This document shows positions 33,169-45,400 of a stretch of 64,000 bases of DNA, in pieces. Each line of letters begins with the position of its first letter. Position 1 is the stretch's first letter. Origin of the DNA: Rhizodiscina lignyota (Eukaryota > Ascomycota > Dothideomycetes > Aulographales > Rhizodiscinaceae); contig ML978126.1 in assembly GCA_010015805.1 (NCBI GenBank), positions 1,178,001 through 1,242,000 of the forward strand, given 5' to 3'. The notes beneath the pieces are model-generated. The model saw nothing but the letters and a program-made list of their open reading frames with translations. It was not told the origin of the DNA and did not search any database. Both the position numbers and the translations under genes were made by a program.

Positions 33169-33763
33169 TCAATGACTGGATGAGGGAATATCAACCAAAA
33201 GGTTCGGAGGCACTTCCGCGATATACAGAAATTCATACCGAAAGTGAGTTTCAGGTACGACAGAGAGCTTGAGCAAAAGATCTCCGTCCGTAACGAGCTT
33301 TAATATCCCATTGGCGTCAACTCCAGCTCTAATTCGCCACAGGATTTCCAGTGCCTCTCGTTCGGCCATTGACTTCATGAGTCCAAAGAGTTCTTCATAA
33401 GGGGATCTTCGGGATTGCAACTCGCTGTACTTTCGCTTCAGCGCCTGAGAGTGTGTCTCTATCGTGGTCGTGTCGTACTGACACGCTGTACTGCGTTTGA
33501 CACAAGAATCGCATTTGGGTCGGTCGCCAGAGCACTACAAATTAGGTCAGATGGGCCCATGTCAACTCTTGTCTTTCTCTTGTTTATCCATATACCTTCG
33601 ATTTCCTTTTGCGACAAGCTTCGCACGCTGCAACTACTTGATCGCGTCCGCCTCGGCCAGCTCTCCTATGAGCAGGGGGCTGTGCATGAGACGACGATGG
33701 CAGTACTTCTGGCCGTGGAAGAAGCGGTCGTAGGCGCTGGTCATTGGCCGATAATTCAGACAT
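33169..33763 (-). CDS. Short Zn2Cys6 (C6) DNA-binding protein
   Basis: Two exons, 33596-33763 and 33169-33534, with a 61-base intron, give 177 residues. The binuclear zinc cluster is complete: Cys 47, 50, 57, 64, 67 and 74 with CX2CX6CX6CX2CX6C spacing (ACEACRKRKSKCSGDRPKC). The intron sits just before the third Cys, a common position. A basic linker and coiled-coil-like segment follow (ALKRKYSELQSRRSPYEELF), then the conserved short helix LFGLMKSMAEREALEILWRI and a further 70 residues. There is no room for the roughly 300-residue fungal_trans domain, so it lacks the usual regulatory domain. It may be a genuine mini-regulator or a truncated gene. In-frame codons continue for 24 residues past the TGA. 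Confidence 0.85.
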
Positions 33764-34489
33764 CCGAGAGCTGCGAAAGGCAATGTCCAATTGTCCCGCT
33801 GTATCCACTGCTGCGAGTGGCAAGGCCTTAAAACGAATATTGGAGCCAGTGATATTTTTATGACACCACCGCGTCGTCATCAGCTTGTGGGTTACGCCGG
33901 AAGTCACCTCCGGTGCTCAATATAGCTTGGCATTGGAGAGCTTCCAACATTACTTTACTCGTGCCAAGGCAGATTTACTTGACAGACCTGCATCTTACTG
34001 TCGTTAGTCATCCAATAGTCACTGTGAACCTTTGGCCGGACGAAGCGAGACCCGGAGCCCATGTTTTGCTACGATAAGCTGCATGTCCTACGAGAATGAT
34101 GGAAGAGCCACGTAAAGCCTATCCTAAAGCCCTGTTAGCAGAATGCCTAATATCGTCTTCTGGCCACAAGATATACTCAGGCAGTGACATTCTCTGCAGC
34201 TGACGCTGGCATATACATGCAGAAGTTCAGGTCCGCAAATCCGAAGAAGTGGAAAGAAAATATGAAGAGCTGAGAGGACCGCCCGAAGTTTCCCCGAATT
34301 GTAGGGTAAAATATTTACATGCGGTTGTAGACTAGCAATCCTAATTATAATGACTCTTTTAGAAAATAAGTTTCATACGATAATATATCCCCCGCAGCAA
34401 TTTATCATGGAGAGATTGCCTCATCTGTGAGGAGTTAAGGAAGGCCGTGAAACTCTGCGTCTGATTCCGCTCTCTTCCCTATTCAAGAG
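33764..34489. other. Divergent promoter region, Zn2Cys6 gene and folate gene
   Basis: About 730 bases, AT-rich around 34310-34400, with only short open frames. No dihydroneopterin aldolase exon was found here, which matters for the domain content of the next gene. Confidence 0.5.
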
Positions 34490-36174
34490 ATGCACTCACC
34501 TTGGACCTTTAGAGCAGCTTTTCGACGTCTGTTAATCCGCACGTCGCCGAAAACTGGCCATTTGACAGTCCGAATACAATGTAGAGCCATGTCGACGAAG
34601 CACCGTGCGTTCCTGGCGCTGGGTTCGAATGTTGGAGACCGGCTTGGCAACATCGAGACGGCATGTCGGTCCATGGAGAGGGCGGGATTGAAGATTAAGA
34701 GGACGAGTAGTTTATGGGAGACGAAAGCGATGTATGTGGAAGATCAAGATGATTTTCTGAATGGAGCTTGTGAGGTATTGCTTTCCATTTGCCCCTTTGA
34801 AACCATGCTTTGATTGTGGGCACGTGCCTCTCGTGGGGAGTTTGATAATGACATTGAAGCCAGGTCGAGACAGAACTCGAGCCACTTCCACTACTGGACA
34901 AGCTACAAAGTATTGAGAAAGAGCTAGGGAGAGTAAAGTTGATCGACAAAGGCCCACGAAACATTGACCTCGATATCCTTCTCTACGATGAGGAGAGGGT
35001 CGAGCATGAGCGCCTTCAGATACCACACAAACTCATGTTGGAGCGTGAGTTTGTCTTACGACCGCTGTCACAGTACGATTATCATCCAAATGCCCTATGA
35101 TCTAGTTATCTAATGCTCAGCACCAGGATCCTCCCCTCCGACATCCTCCCTCCGCCATTCCCCCAAGGCACATCGATACCCACGCTCCTCACCCAGCTCT
35201 CCCACCTCCCAGCCTCCATGCCAATGTCCCCCCAAACCCCCCTCACCCTCCACCAACCCAGCGCCCCCTCCCTAACCCTCACCCCGTCCACCCCCACCCG
35301 CCACACCCACATAATGTCCATCCTCAACCTCACACCGGACTCCTTCTCCGATGGCGGCATCCACTTCGCCGAGCACACCGACTCGACAGCGCTCCACGAC
35401 ATCGTCACCTCACACATCGCCTCCGGCGCCACGATCATCGACATCGGCGGGCAGTCGACACGTCCGAACGCGCCGCAAATCTCCGCGCAGGCCGAGCTCG
35501 CGCGCATCATGCCTGCGCTGCATGTCATCTCTTCTCTTCCCGCGGAGACGCGCGCGAAGCTCGCGGTGTCGGTGGACACGTACCGCGCGGCGGTCGCGCG
35601 CGAGGCGGTGCGCCAGGGCGGGGCGGACATCATCAACGACGTGTCGGCGGGGATGCTCGATGCAGAGATGCTGCCGACGCTGGCAGAGCTGGGGTGCAGC
35701 GTCGTGCTGATGCACATGCGCGGCACGCCGGCGACGATGAACCGTCTGACGGACTATCCGGACGGCCTTATCCCGACTGTGGGCAGGGAGCTCGCTGCGC
35801 GTGTGAAGGCGGCTGAGGATGCGGGGATTCGAAGATGGCGCGTGATTCTCGATCCGGGGATTGGGTTTGCGAAGACGCAGGCTCATAATCTGGAGATTCT
35901 GAGGAGGTTGGAGGAGTTGAGGGAGTGGGAGGGCTTGCGGGGACTGCCGTGGCTGGTGGGCACGAGCAGGAAGAGGTTTATAGGGAGGATTACGGGGGTG
36001 AACAGTGCGAGTGATCGGGGGTGGGGGACTGCGGCTGCAGTGACGGCGGCGGTGCAAGGGGGAGCGGAAGTGGTGAGGGTACATGATGTGGATGAGATGA
36101 CAAAGGTCGTGAGGGTCGCAGACTCTATCTGGAGAGTGGATGAGAAGGGAGAGCCCAGCGAAAAGGAGAATTGA
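34490..36174 (+). CDS. FOL1: Bifunctional HPPK-dihydropteroate synthase
   Basis: Folate synthesis: HPPK pyrophosphorylates 6-hydroxymethyl-dihydropterin and DHPS (the sulfonamide target) joins it to p-aminobenzoate. Exons 34490-34774, 34864-35072 and 35121-36174 (introns 89 and 48 bases) give 515 residues. Residues 1-34 are Arg-rich and lack acidic residues (FRAAFRRLLIRTSPKTGHLT), like a mitochondrial presequence; a second ATG lies at codon 34. HPPK: LALGSNVGDRLGNIE (about 42) and GPRNIDLDILLYD (about 125). A Pro-rich linker is followed by DHPS: MSILNLTPDSFSDGG (about 230), IDIGGQSTRPNA (about 273), DPGIGFAKT and GTSRKRFIG (about 447). The N-terminal dihydroneopterin aldolase of the yeast trifunctional enzyme is absent. 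The DHPS half is markedly GC-rich. Confidence 0.94.
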
Positions 36175-36469
36175 GACTGGCGAAAAGAATTTGGAGTTCA
36201 CACTCAAGAGTCATATTCAACAGGTGTCTCAAGTTATGGAGCAGGAGTGGCAACATCATAGACCAGAGAAGAAAATGACTTCTATTGGCGTCGTCGGAAC
36301 TTTACATCGTCATCATAGTCGTTGCCTCATACCACCATGCCGGAATTTTGATCGTGAAAGAGAAACCCACGTCACCACCATTTTCATGAAGGTCACAGAT
36401 TTGGCCTATCCACTAGTCATCCCGCCCCTTCTTGCGCCAAGACGTCGCAACCCAGAGATGGGAATGAGC

Positions 36470-37767
36470 TCACTTTGTGTCCGCCTGGACCTTCTCTACG
36501 ATCGGCACAACTTTGGCGAACAGAGGATGGTCGGGCTCAAGACCGCACACCTTCTCGACAACGCTCTTTGCATCGTTCTCCTTCATGATCTTCGCGAGCT
36601 CCGTGCTCTCCTCATCGCCCTCAACGTTCTGGAAGCGGAACGCCATCTCAGTCGCGGCAACGAGGCAGTCGCACTTCTCGCCCATCTCTGCAAGCTGGCT
36701 GGCGGGGCCGATGAAGCGCTCCTTGCGGCCGAGCTTGCGCAGCGGCGCACGGCCGACACGCTCGACGTTGTCCTTAAGCTCGTGGTTGGAGATGCGCTTG
36801 ACGATGGCCTCGACGTACTCGCTCTGCTCCTCTGTTGAGACGTGGTCATACTTCTTGACGATCAGGTTCGCCGTCTCCCTGATGCAGTCGCGCACGATAT
36901 CGTGGATCTCCTGGTTCGCCATAGCCTCGTGGATGAAGGGGATGTGGCGGTTGTGGGCGTAGTAAGCAGCAGTGGCGTGAGAGGTGTTGACGGTGAACAG
37001 CTTGCGCTCGATGTACGGGTGGAGGTCGTCGACGAAGTGCACACCCTTGATGCTTGGGGTGCCGACGTCCTTGAAGGGGGTGGCGTCCACACACCACTCG
37101 AAGAATCTCTCGATGAGCACGTTGAGACCAGAGTTTGGCGGCTGCTGAGGAACGATACGGTCGATGGCACTGTTGGCAAAGCGGGCGTACTTCTTGAGGT
37201 TGGCCTTGGTGTCGTCGCTCAACTTCGCGTCGATGAACTCCTTGAGCTTGTCCGTGCCGCCGATCATGTTCTCGCAGGCAATGACGGCAAGAGGGTAGTC
37301 GAGCTTGCGGGCCTCAATGCCCTTGGCGATGACGGGACCGATGAACTTGAGGATGTTTGGGCCGACGGCGCAGGTGACAGTGTCGGCCTTGGCAATCTCC
37401 TCTATGACCTTGGCCTCCTCGTACTTGCTGTTGATGGCCTGGTAGTGGTCGATCTTGAACTCGCGCCTGCCTTCCTCGCCAATCTCAGTCACGGTGTAGG
37501 AAGGGGTGGACTGGAGCTGCTCGATGAGCGGGTCCATGACATCCACGAAGGTGACATAGTAGCCAGAGTTGTGCAGGAATTCAGCTGGAGGGGGTCAGCG
37601 TAACATCTGCACAGAGCGATACTTCAATTGAGTCGTACCGACGAAGCCACGGCCTGCAAAGAAGAAAAGTATTAGCTGTTTGCTTTGTGCGAGCTTCAGA
37701 GAGCAGCGAGTGTGTGCGTACCAATGTTACCGCCGCCAAAGTGAACGGCGCGCTTCTCGAAAGTCAT
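36470..37767 (-). CDS. mpdA: Mannitol-1-phosphate 5-dehydrogenase
   Basis: Interconverts fructose 6-phosphate and mannitol 1-phosphate with NAD(H) in fungal mannitol metabolism; cytosolic. Exons 37722-37767, 37639-37653 (only 15 bases) and 36470-37584 give 391 residues, the normal family length. The N-terminus rebuilt across the introns has the Rossmann motif [33 protein letters not shown] contains the family Asn-x-x-His region that positions substrate, and [10 protein letters not shown] is also conserved. The gene is tail to tail with the folate gene (295 bases apart). The micro-exon is needed: dropping it removes part of the nucleotide loop and breaks the frame agreement. Confidence 0.95.
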
Positions 37768-38885
37768 GTTGGGAGTCCTTCGCAAAAAAGTCTTTTGCAG
37801 AAGGTTAGCAGGTATGAAATCCACTTTGAAAGGTGCAGAGGAAGTTAATTGAAGGAGAGAAAAAAGGCGTTGGGAGGTGGGGGAACTTTTTGTAGCTCCC
37901 TGGCAGAAACCTGCGCGAAGGCGGTCAGCCTGAGACAGCGCCGCGGAGCAGGAACACTGTGATCGCGACTTACTAGCTGCAGCACGTGTGCGGTGAAAAC
38001 TGGAGGCTGAAGAGTGGGAGGCGTGCGCGCTGTTGGGGGTTCGTATGGCCAGTGCAAAATTCGCGCGGAGCAGCGTTTTTTAAGGACAGCTCTCGTACAC
38101 GGCGGGATGGGATGGGCTGGATGAAATGGTGGTTGACGGAACTTTCTCACTCACCTTGCTGTTCGGGCTCCGAATATTTCTCTTGATCGAGTGCTGGGTG
38201 ACGAATTGATCCCTTGTGTCCGAATCAATTGAGCCTGTTGTCGTAATGCGTGGAGGGTGCGAGAATAAACAATTGAGCGTCGCAGCGGTGGTCAACGGTC
38301 AGAGGAGAGTTCCATGGCGCTGTCCCGCGCCCGCTCGCGTTTTTGCAGAGCTCCAGCGTGGAGGTTGCGGGTGGCTACGTCATACCATGCCTTCCATCGA
38401 GCTGGCGAACCAGCGGCAGGCGGGAGCTGCTCGTCCCGCATCTGTGCCACAGTTGCTGTGTAGCGTAGGGGATTTGGCTCCTATTTTGACCGTGTCGCTG
38501 GCCTTTCGTCCTTGCAGAGCAACGGAAAATTAAGAAAATGGCCTGGGCTCTCCGTCCTAAATATTTGAAGACGACGTCACTGGAATGCTGTGCTTAGACA
38601 GCGTCCAAAGGGATATGATTGGACGGAATGCGTGATTAAGCAGTAATGTCTCAGCCTTCAACAACTACACCGGTGCATCGATATTCAGATTACACAGATG
38701 AGGTTCGCGTTGAAATCAGCCAAAGGCCCGAACATTTCGTCTCTATCGGCTCTGAAATTGTTGGCCGAGCTGACCATCTAGTATAAGTATATGCCGTGCA
38801 CGTAGTCGTAGACAATGCCAACAAACAGAAGTCAACGTGGCTCCGCAGAAAGATCGAGGTCCTGTGAAGAGAGTGTCCAAATACC
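37768..38885. other. Promoter of the mannitol gene and 3' flank of the R3H gene
   Basis: About 1.1 kb with short open frames only. Poly-purine runs just upstream of the mannitol gene start (37850-37890) are probably leader or promoter sequence. Confidence 0.5.
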
Positions 38886-39988
38886 TCACACCAGACCATA
38901 CAAAGGCCGTGGCAAAGGATTCGGAGCCGCCTTTCTCCCGCTCTTTAACTTGCTCTCCTTGATGCCGACATACGCCTCTCGCCTTGCTGGATTGCCAACC
39001 GTTCTCGACCATGTATTGAGACCGTAGTAAGCGCCGATAGAGTGAACAAGCCAGCGACTGCCACGATGTTAGCCTCTGCAATTACCCACAAGCCCACAAA
39101 GCACATACCCAAAGCTCGCCCCATGGTCATCCTCCAAGCTATCAAACACCAACTTCTCCCTCTCCAGCTCCTCAGACGTGCGTCTCGAATCCGGCATGTC
39201 GCTCATCTGGCCGTTCCTGCCCACGAAGACAACCTCGTCTTCATCCGAGTCGGGCTCGATCATGAGATCGCGCTCCCTCTTCCGCTGCCCCTCATCCCAT
39301 CTCTGCACGAACACGCGCACCTCCTCCTCCAGGTCCTGCAGCAGGCCCTTTGCGCCACGCGCGCGCTTCAGCTTCTCCCGCACCTCCTTCGGTATTCTGA
39401 CACTCTCGTCCTGCGCATCTGCTCGCGCCGTTCGCGCACGCGTCGTGCGCTCCGCGTGCTGCCGCGAGAAGCCCGAGTCCCAGAGCGGCGCGAGGTAGTA
39501 CGGCACGACGTGCACTGGGTGTGTGGGATGCACCTCCCAGTCGCTCGGCAGCGGCGGCTGCGCATACGGGTTGTTCAGAAGACGGTCTGATAAACGTGTA
39601 AGAGCATTCAACCCATCATGACTGCGGGCTCACCATTCTCCCATCGCTGCCTCCGGCGCGAGCCCTCCTTGCCCCGCAGCAGCGCTTCCCGTCGCTTCAA
39701 GCTGTCGCGGCGGAGAGGCTCGCGTCGCCGTGGAGGTGTGGTTGCGAGTCGCGCCTTTGCGCTCTCCTCGGCGCCCTCCGCGCTGCCAGAGGAGGGCTTT
39801 CGAGCGATATCGTGGTCGTCGAGCGGGATCTCGAGGGTGACCGAGGTGCCGCGGATGGGTCCTACAGGCCCGCCAGAGATTGCGAGTCCGCTCAGAGACT
39901 CTACGGCGCGCTCAGTCCATTCTTCGATGTCTATGGGCTCGCGAAGAGGGACACCATTTGATAGCGGGAGTGAAGGGTGGATTGCCAT
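38886..39988 (-). CDS. R3H domain protein with R3H-associated N-terminal domain
   Basis: Three exons, 39634-39988, 39109-39586 and 38886-39057 (introns 47 and 51 bases), give 334 residues. Residues about 95-165 carry the R3H-associated domain: KEGSRRRQRWENDRLLNNP followed by PLPSDWEVHPTHPVHVVPYY. A charged middle region (VREKLKRARGAKGLLQDLEE, then DSDEDEVVFVG) leads to the C-terminal R3H domain, about 277-320. That domain reads SFGRWLVHSIGAYYGLNTWS across the last splice site, with the Arg-x3-His core that binds single-stranded nucleic acid. The family is conserved in fungi but its cellular role is poorly defined; RNA binding is the reasonable inference. Without the last exon the R3H domain would be missed. 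Confidence 0.88.
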
Positions 39989-41323
39989 TGATGGGTGCGA
40001 AGAGCCGATAGTATGCGACTGATACAGGAGGGGGCGGGATAGATAAAGGGCGCTGAGCTTTGCTCTTCTTTTGAACGTATACGCTTCTAATGAATGTAAC
40101 GAGAGTACTTGCGAGCTATACAGATGGTTGCTTGTGGCGCAGATGGATTAATAGTGACGAGTTGATGGGAGTAACCTGAGGGCAGGAGTCATCCGTATCC
40201 AATGACTGGAGCACGAACGCGTTCACATTGGCCAGGGGCTGCGGCTGACTTCGCTCCCCACCACGTGCTGATTATGAAATCGTACTTCCTCTACATATGT
40301 ACACACATATCCTGCCTAAGGTCCGAGGTGTAATGGCAGAATTCCTCAGTCATTGTCGATTTGCAGAGATATAAGTTATACACCAAGTACAACTGCGCAG
40401 AGCAACGTCCGCGAAGTATTGGACTAACTTCGACCACGGATTCAACGCGTTGACAGACCATTAACGTTTCAGCTTCTAGCTTCTGAGCAGCCTCTTTTTA
40501 GCTTGACTTTGGAAGTTAGCGAATTTATGCCAACTATTCTTGATCTTCATTTTGGGACTGGTTATAGCTTAGGCGCGGATAGCGTGAAGGATGGTTTAAT
40601 ATTACCCTCGGTAAAAGGGGAAAGATATATGTAACGCATTGGCTGACGCGTTGAGCAGCTTCTTTTTGGTTTGACGATAGGACTTGGCGGGATTCTCACC
40701 CAACCCACCCCAAGATCAGTTATGTTATAGCTTCAGTGACACTGAGCAAGATTACAGCGAGTGTCAACATCGTCAATTCCATAAACAGTCGTCTAGTCGG
40801 GCGTCGTAGCCACCATCTATCTCCTCGGCCTCGGGGTCCAAGTCTCATTCCCATGTCCTGACTCTAACTTAGGTAGACGGAACGGATTGCAAGGATGGGA
40901 TTTGTTACTAGGTAGAAGAGCCGCAACTTTGTTGCGTGAAAGGGATCGGACTTTGCTGAGACGCAGAAGGGAGGAGCAAATTGCTGAAAGGTGGAAGAAA
41001 GGATTAGAAATAGTCAGGAAGGTCATTGAAAGAGAGATAAAATTCTCTACGCCAGATTGATATACCTATCAGCGTTCCACGGAGAGCACAGATGGAAGCA
41101 TTAATCACGGAGAGCGATTGCAATTGCAAAGACGTACTTAATGCTTCTCACTCCTCAGAACCAGTGAAAGGTGCCACAAATGAACGAGTCATAATAGAGC
41201 CGCAGGCGTAATACCTTGGGCTGTAGCCTCTGCAATCCGAATAAAGCGCTCCCTAAGTCCAACTCTTTTAGTGGTAACGCCAGGTTCGATCCATCCTAGC
41301 AGCCGAAATCCAGTGTCCTCGAT
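39989..41323. other. Gene-free stretch between the R3H and J-domain genes
   Basis: About 1.3 kb, AT-rich in 40490-40640, with only short open frames. A GGTTCGATCC box near 41283 resembles a tRNA B box, but the A-box-like sequence is only about 14 bases before it, too close for a tRNA. Confidence 0.5.
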
Positions 41324-42065
41324 TTAACTGCCAACCGCGTGCGCAAATACCTTACTAGCCAAATCGCCGAGCAGCTTCGCCTTATCGTTCGCCGGTAGCT
41401 CCTGAAATACGTCATACACGCTCTTCCCCTTTGCATCTCGCACCGCGCCCAGTCTATTCCCCGCAACCGCGCCTGCCAATGCACCCGGAAAATTCGCAAC
41501 GATGAAGCCCATAGCGCCTCCGCTCAGCCCGCCAACAATCGACCAGAACTTGCCCGTCGGACGCGCCTCCTGATCCGCCATGCCCTCCTCCCTCAGCATC
41601 TCCTCGAACGCACCGCCGAATTGCTCGTTGCTGAACTGCTCCTCCTGCGCCTCGTTCCTGGCACCGCCCCCACTACCAAAGCCGAAAGCGCTCCATGGGA
41701 ATCCGCCAGGCGTCTGTTCCTGTCTGGGGATATCCTCATACTCGTCTTCCTCGCCCGCGCCTGCGCCAGTGCCAAAGTGGTATTTCCGCGCCTCGTCGTA
41801 GTCGCGCCGTCTGCTCGGGTCGCTGAGTGTGTAGTATGCGTCGTTGATCTGCTGGAATTTCTTTGTGCGTCTCGAGCGGTCGGGCGAGTCGGCAGGGACA
41901 CGATCTGGGTGGTGCTTCAGGGCAGCGCGTTTGTACGCCTCGCGAATCTGGGCTTGTGTGGCATTCGAGTCGACTTCGAGAGCAGCATAATAGTCTACTG
42001 GAGCACCTGAGAGTATGGTTAGGTTTATTCATGCTATGCAAAAGGCAGGGATACAAACTTGACAT
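41324..42065 (-). CDS. J-domain (DnaJ/Hsp40) protein
   Basis: Hsp70 co-chaperone. Exon 1 is only seven bases (42059-42065: ATG TCA A); a 52-base intron leads to 41324-42006, giving 229 residues. The J domain occupies residues 6-75: DYYAALEVDSNATQAQIREA, then the catalytic HPD at 35-37 (KHHPDR), and FQQINDAYYTLSDPSRRRDY. An Ala/Gly/Glu-rich linker follows (FGTGAGAGEEDEYEDI, FGFGSGGG). The C-terminal third has a Gly/Ala-rich hydrophobic stretch (IVGGLSGGAMGFIVANFPGA) that could be membrane-associated. No zinc-finger or C-terminal substrate domain of type I/II proteins is present, so it is a type III J protein; its partner and location are unknown. Confidence 0.9.
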
Positions 42066-42440
42066 CTTTGCTCTAGCTGCGTGTGGGTAGGAGGGAAGGC
42101 TGAGGTATTGTGATTGAACGCGAGTATTCGAGGGTGGAGAGAATGATCGCAAAATGAAGCGAGAGGATATCTAGAGGGTCAAAAGTAGAGCATACGGGTT
42201 TGAGGGAGTTTGGAGGAGGTAATAACTGTGTAGAAAGTGGAAAGGCCAGATTCTCACTGTAAACCTGCGGCCGCGACGCGCTCCCATTCAATGACGTCGC
42301 TTTCGATCAACGGCCCCCTGCAGGTTCCAGATCGACGCCACACCCACTAGCCACTAATTCCCCACGTTCACTAAATTGCTGTCAGAAATGCGCATCAGAC
42401 CATATATATTCTTCTATCTACCATTGTTCGGCATTGATTA
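42066..42440. other. Promoter of the J-domain gene and 3' end of the GH115 gene
   Basis: About 375 bases with only short open frames. No RNA gene or repeat seen. Confidence 0.5.
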
Positions 42441-45400
42441 CTACTTCCCAATGATCCGGCTCTCAGGAGGCCCAAGATAGCTTGGCCGTACGCCTCCAAG
42501 ATCTACCACCACTTTCATCAGGACGACTCCTGGCTCGAGGGCCCAAAACTTCAACGTGTGCTGCCCCGCTGGAATAGTGGCATTAGTAGAGCTCGACCAC
42601 GCATTGTTCCCTACTGCGGTTTCCCAACCAGCCGGCAAATACTGGCTGCTCTCTACTGCAGTCTTATCATCGTTGCAGTTGTCGCATACGTATGCTGCCG
42701 TGTCTGGCTTCCCATCGTCGATGGCGTAGGCGTACTTGAGCGGGCGCTTTGGAGACGTGTTCAGACTTGGTGAAAGATAGAATGTGACGTTGGCAGGTTT
42801 TGTGGAGCTGGTGTTAGTGAATGTGTAGAAGTCGTATTCCAGTGCAGGCGCTGTCCTGGGTGACAGAGAAGGCGCCAGGACGGGCATCAATGCCATTGCA
42901 CCAGATGCTGTCCGGCCGTAGTTTGGTAAGTTTATGTAATGAGGCGCGTTAGAGCCGCTGCCACTGCCCTTGGCCGTCCGCGTGTAGTGTGCGGCATCCA
43001 TGGAAATGTGAGCGTCGTCTTCTACGAATCCCTCCTTGAAGCTTGATGGGACGGACGTGTGATTGTATGGGATCATTACGCTTGGCATCGAATATTGTGT
43101 TCCGTAGTCGCGGGAGGAGGAAACGTTCAATACTGACATGCCCGAGCCGGGTGGACATTTGTCCCAGTCAATGGTAATATAGATGCGGGTCTGGGAATCG
43201 GCTTCGGGTTTGGGTGAGATCGATCCAGCGGCCTTGGAGACTTTTACGAACGGGTCGGTAGAGATATTCCAGTTGAAGTCGTTGACTCCTCTGTTGAATA
43301 TTTCGATGTAACGCTGACCTGACGCACCGTATGGAGACATTGGGGGAAGCACTAAACTCTCGCCACTGTTTGGATGATACTGGTCGTCTCCTGGCACAAC
43401 TCCGAGGCTTGCCTCAACCGATACACCCATATCGCCAGCTAAGCCACGCTCGAGAGTTTGAACATAGTGCAGCCCGGGAGTGGACTGTCGCATTGGTTGT
43501 TGCCTGCGAGTATATTAGGACTTCTTTGCGCATTGGATGATCGAAAGCCTACCAGTAGCCAAGATATCCAATGTGTGTCTGATCCATCATGTGATTCCAT
43601 TTACCATTCAACAAGGTATTATAGTCGACCGTGTACTGATGGTCTGTATTGAAATCATCAAGCACCCGAGCAGCCATTGAATTTGCGCTGTTTCGGCCTT
43701 GGATCGCATACATTTGATTCTTTGCGGTGCTAATATATAAATCGTAGAGATTGGCTCCAGCAAGCGCCGGTTGAAGCACCATTTCAAAATACGATGCTGT
43801 CGCTGAGGCGGGCAAGGTACCGTTGATCTTCTGGGCATCGGCTGCTAGATCTTGCCACTGCGCAAGGATGTCATCTGCTTCATTGTAGTTTAGTACGCTG
43901 TAGAGATTCTCATCGACCTGCTCAAATTTTCGCAGATTTGAGAGTTTGGTAAGTCGTTCTATAACGTCTGCTACATCGTCTGCAGCATCGGGACCCCACT
44001 GCTGAGAAGACCACTGCTTAGTCCACGCAGACACGGTATTGGCACTGATGGAGCTAGCATCGTAAGCAAGGTCCAGGAAAAAGCTGATCGGAATCTCCTC
44101 AGGCTTTATGTCGCCCACGTTGACGATCCAAATGTCGCGAGCATCCCGTTGGTATGCAAAGTTCATTTGCTCCCATATCTTTTCGAGCTGAACAGTATTG
44201 ATCCACTTGTAGTTTCGTGGGTCACCTACATAGTCGACGTGGAAGTAGACACCAGCACCGCCAGATCGTTCTGTCTCGTTTCCAACTGGGAGCTGTCGAA
44301 CGTTGCCCCAGTTATCATCGGCCCATAAAAGAGTAATGTCGTCTGCAACCTTCATGCCCATATTGTAATAGGCTTGTACTTCCTTGTACAAACACCACAT
44401 CTGAGGGACAGACAGGTTACCGTACACTTGCTGAAGAATCTCCCGTTGAGTGTCGACAATATCCTCCAATTCGGTAGTCTCAATGGAAGAGGATAGTGCC
44501 GTGTCACCAGACCCTCGCATAGCCATAGTGATGATACTCTCGTATGGCTTGGCCCTTTCGACGCCGTACCGCAGAAATGGTATGATGCTCTCATTATTGA
44601 CATTCCATTGCCATGGTCCATGGCCGAAGGTAGTCCATTCATTAGTCGCACGCATGAATGGCTCTGTGTGACTTGTGCCCATGACAATGCCATATTCATC
44701 GGCGAGAGGTTGATTTCTGGGATCGTCGACATTGAACATGCTGCCCCATGATGCAGGCCAAAAATAATTGGCACGCAATCTCAGTAACAACTCGAACACA
44801 TGCTGGTAGAAGTCGGCAATGAACGCAGAACCGTACGGTCCCTTTGGATAATTGACATTCATCCATCCTGTCAATGCAGGTGCCTCATCGTTGATGAAGA
44901 AGCCACGATACTTGACAGATGGCGTGCCTTGTATAATTCTGACGTTCTTTTGCGTGTAGATCGCCGCTTTGGTGCGAGGAGGCACGTCTGCGAACCAATA
45001 CCAAGGCGAGACCCCAATTTGCTCAGAAACATCGTAAAGGCTGTAGATAGTGCCTCGCTTATCGCTACCTGTCATTTGTCAGTGATATTGTGCGTCTACT
45101 ACCGATATGAGGCAAGAATATGAATACCAATAAGCACCAAAGCTTCGTCGACCCCAGGCATCGGCTTTTCGACAGTTTGCCACATATATGCTTCCCATTT
45201 TCCAGAAATCTCCGAAACATCTATCTTCTTGCTCTTAACTAGATCGTCAATGAGAGGAACCCGTCCGAGTGTCCCAGCGATAATCACGCCGCCCTTCCCG
45301 GTGGATTTGGCTCCAGATCGGGCGAAAGTGTTGGAATGCGTGAGATTGTAGATCACGCTTGCATTGAGAGTGACTGGAGGCTTAGTGTGCTTTGCAAGGG

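Noticed and set aside
35106-36207. Long minus-strand frames opposite the DHPS exon
   Set aside because: Arise from the high GC content of the DHPS coding sequence; products are Arg/His/Pro-rich.
36842-37603. 253-codon plus-strand frame
   Set aside because: Antisense of mannitol-1-phosphate dehydrogenase, Val/Asp/Glu-rich.
41270-41292. tRNA-like A and B box pair
   Set aside because: The boxes are only about 14 bases apart, so no anticodon loop can fit.
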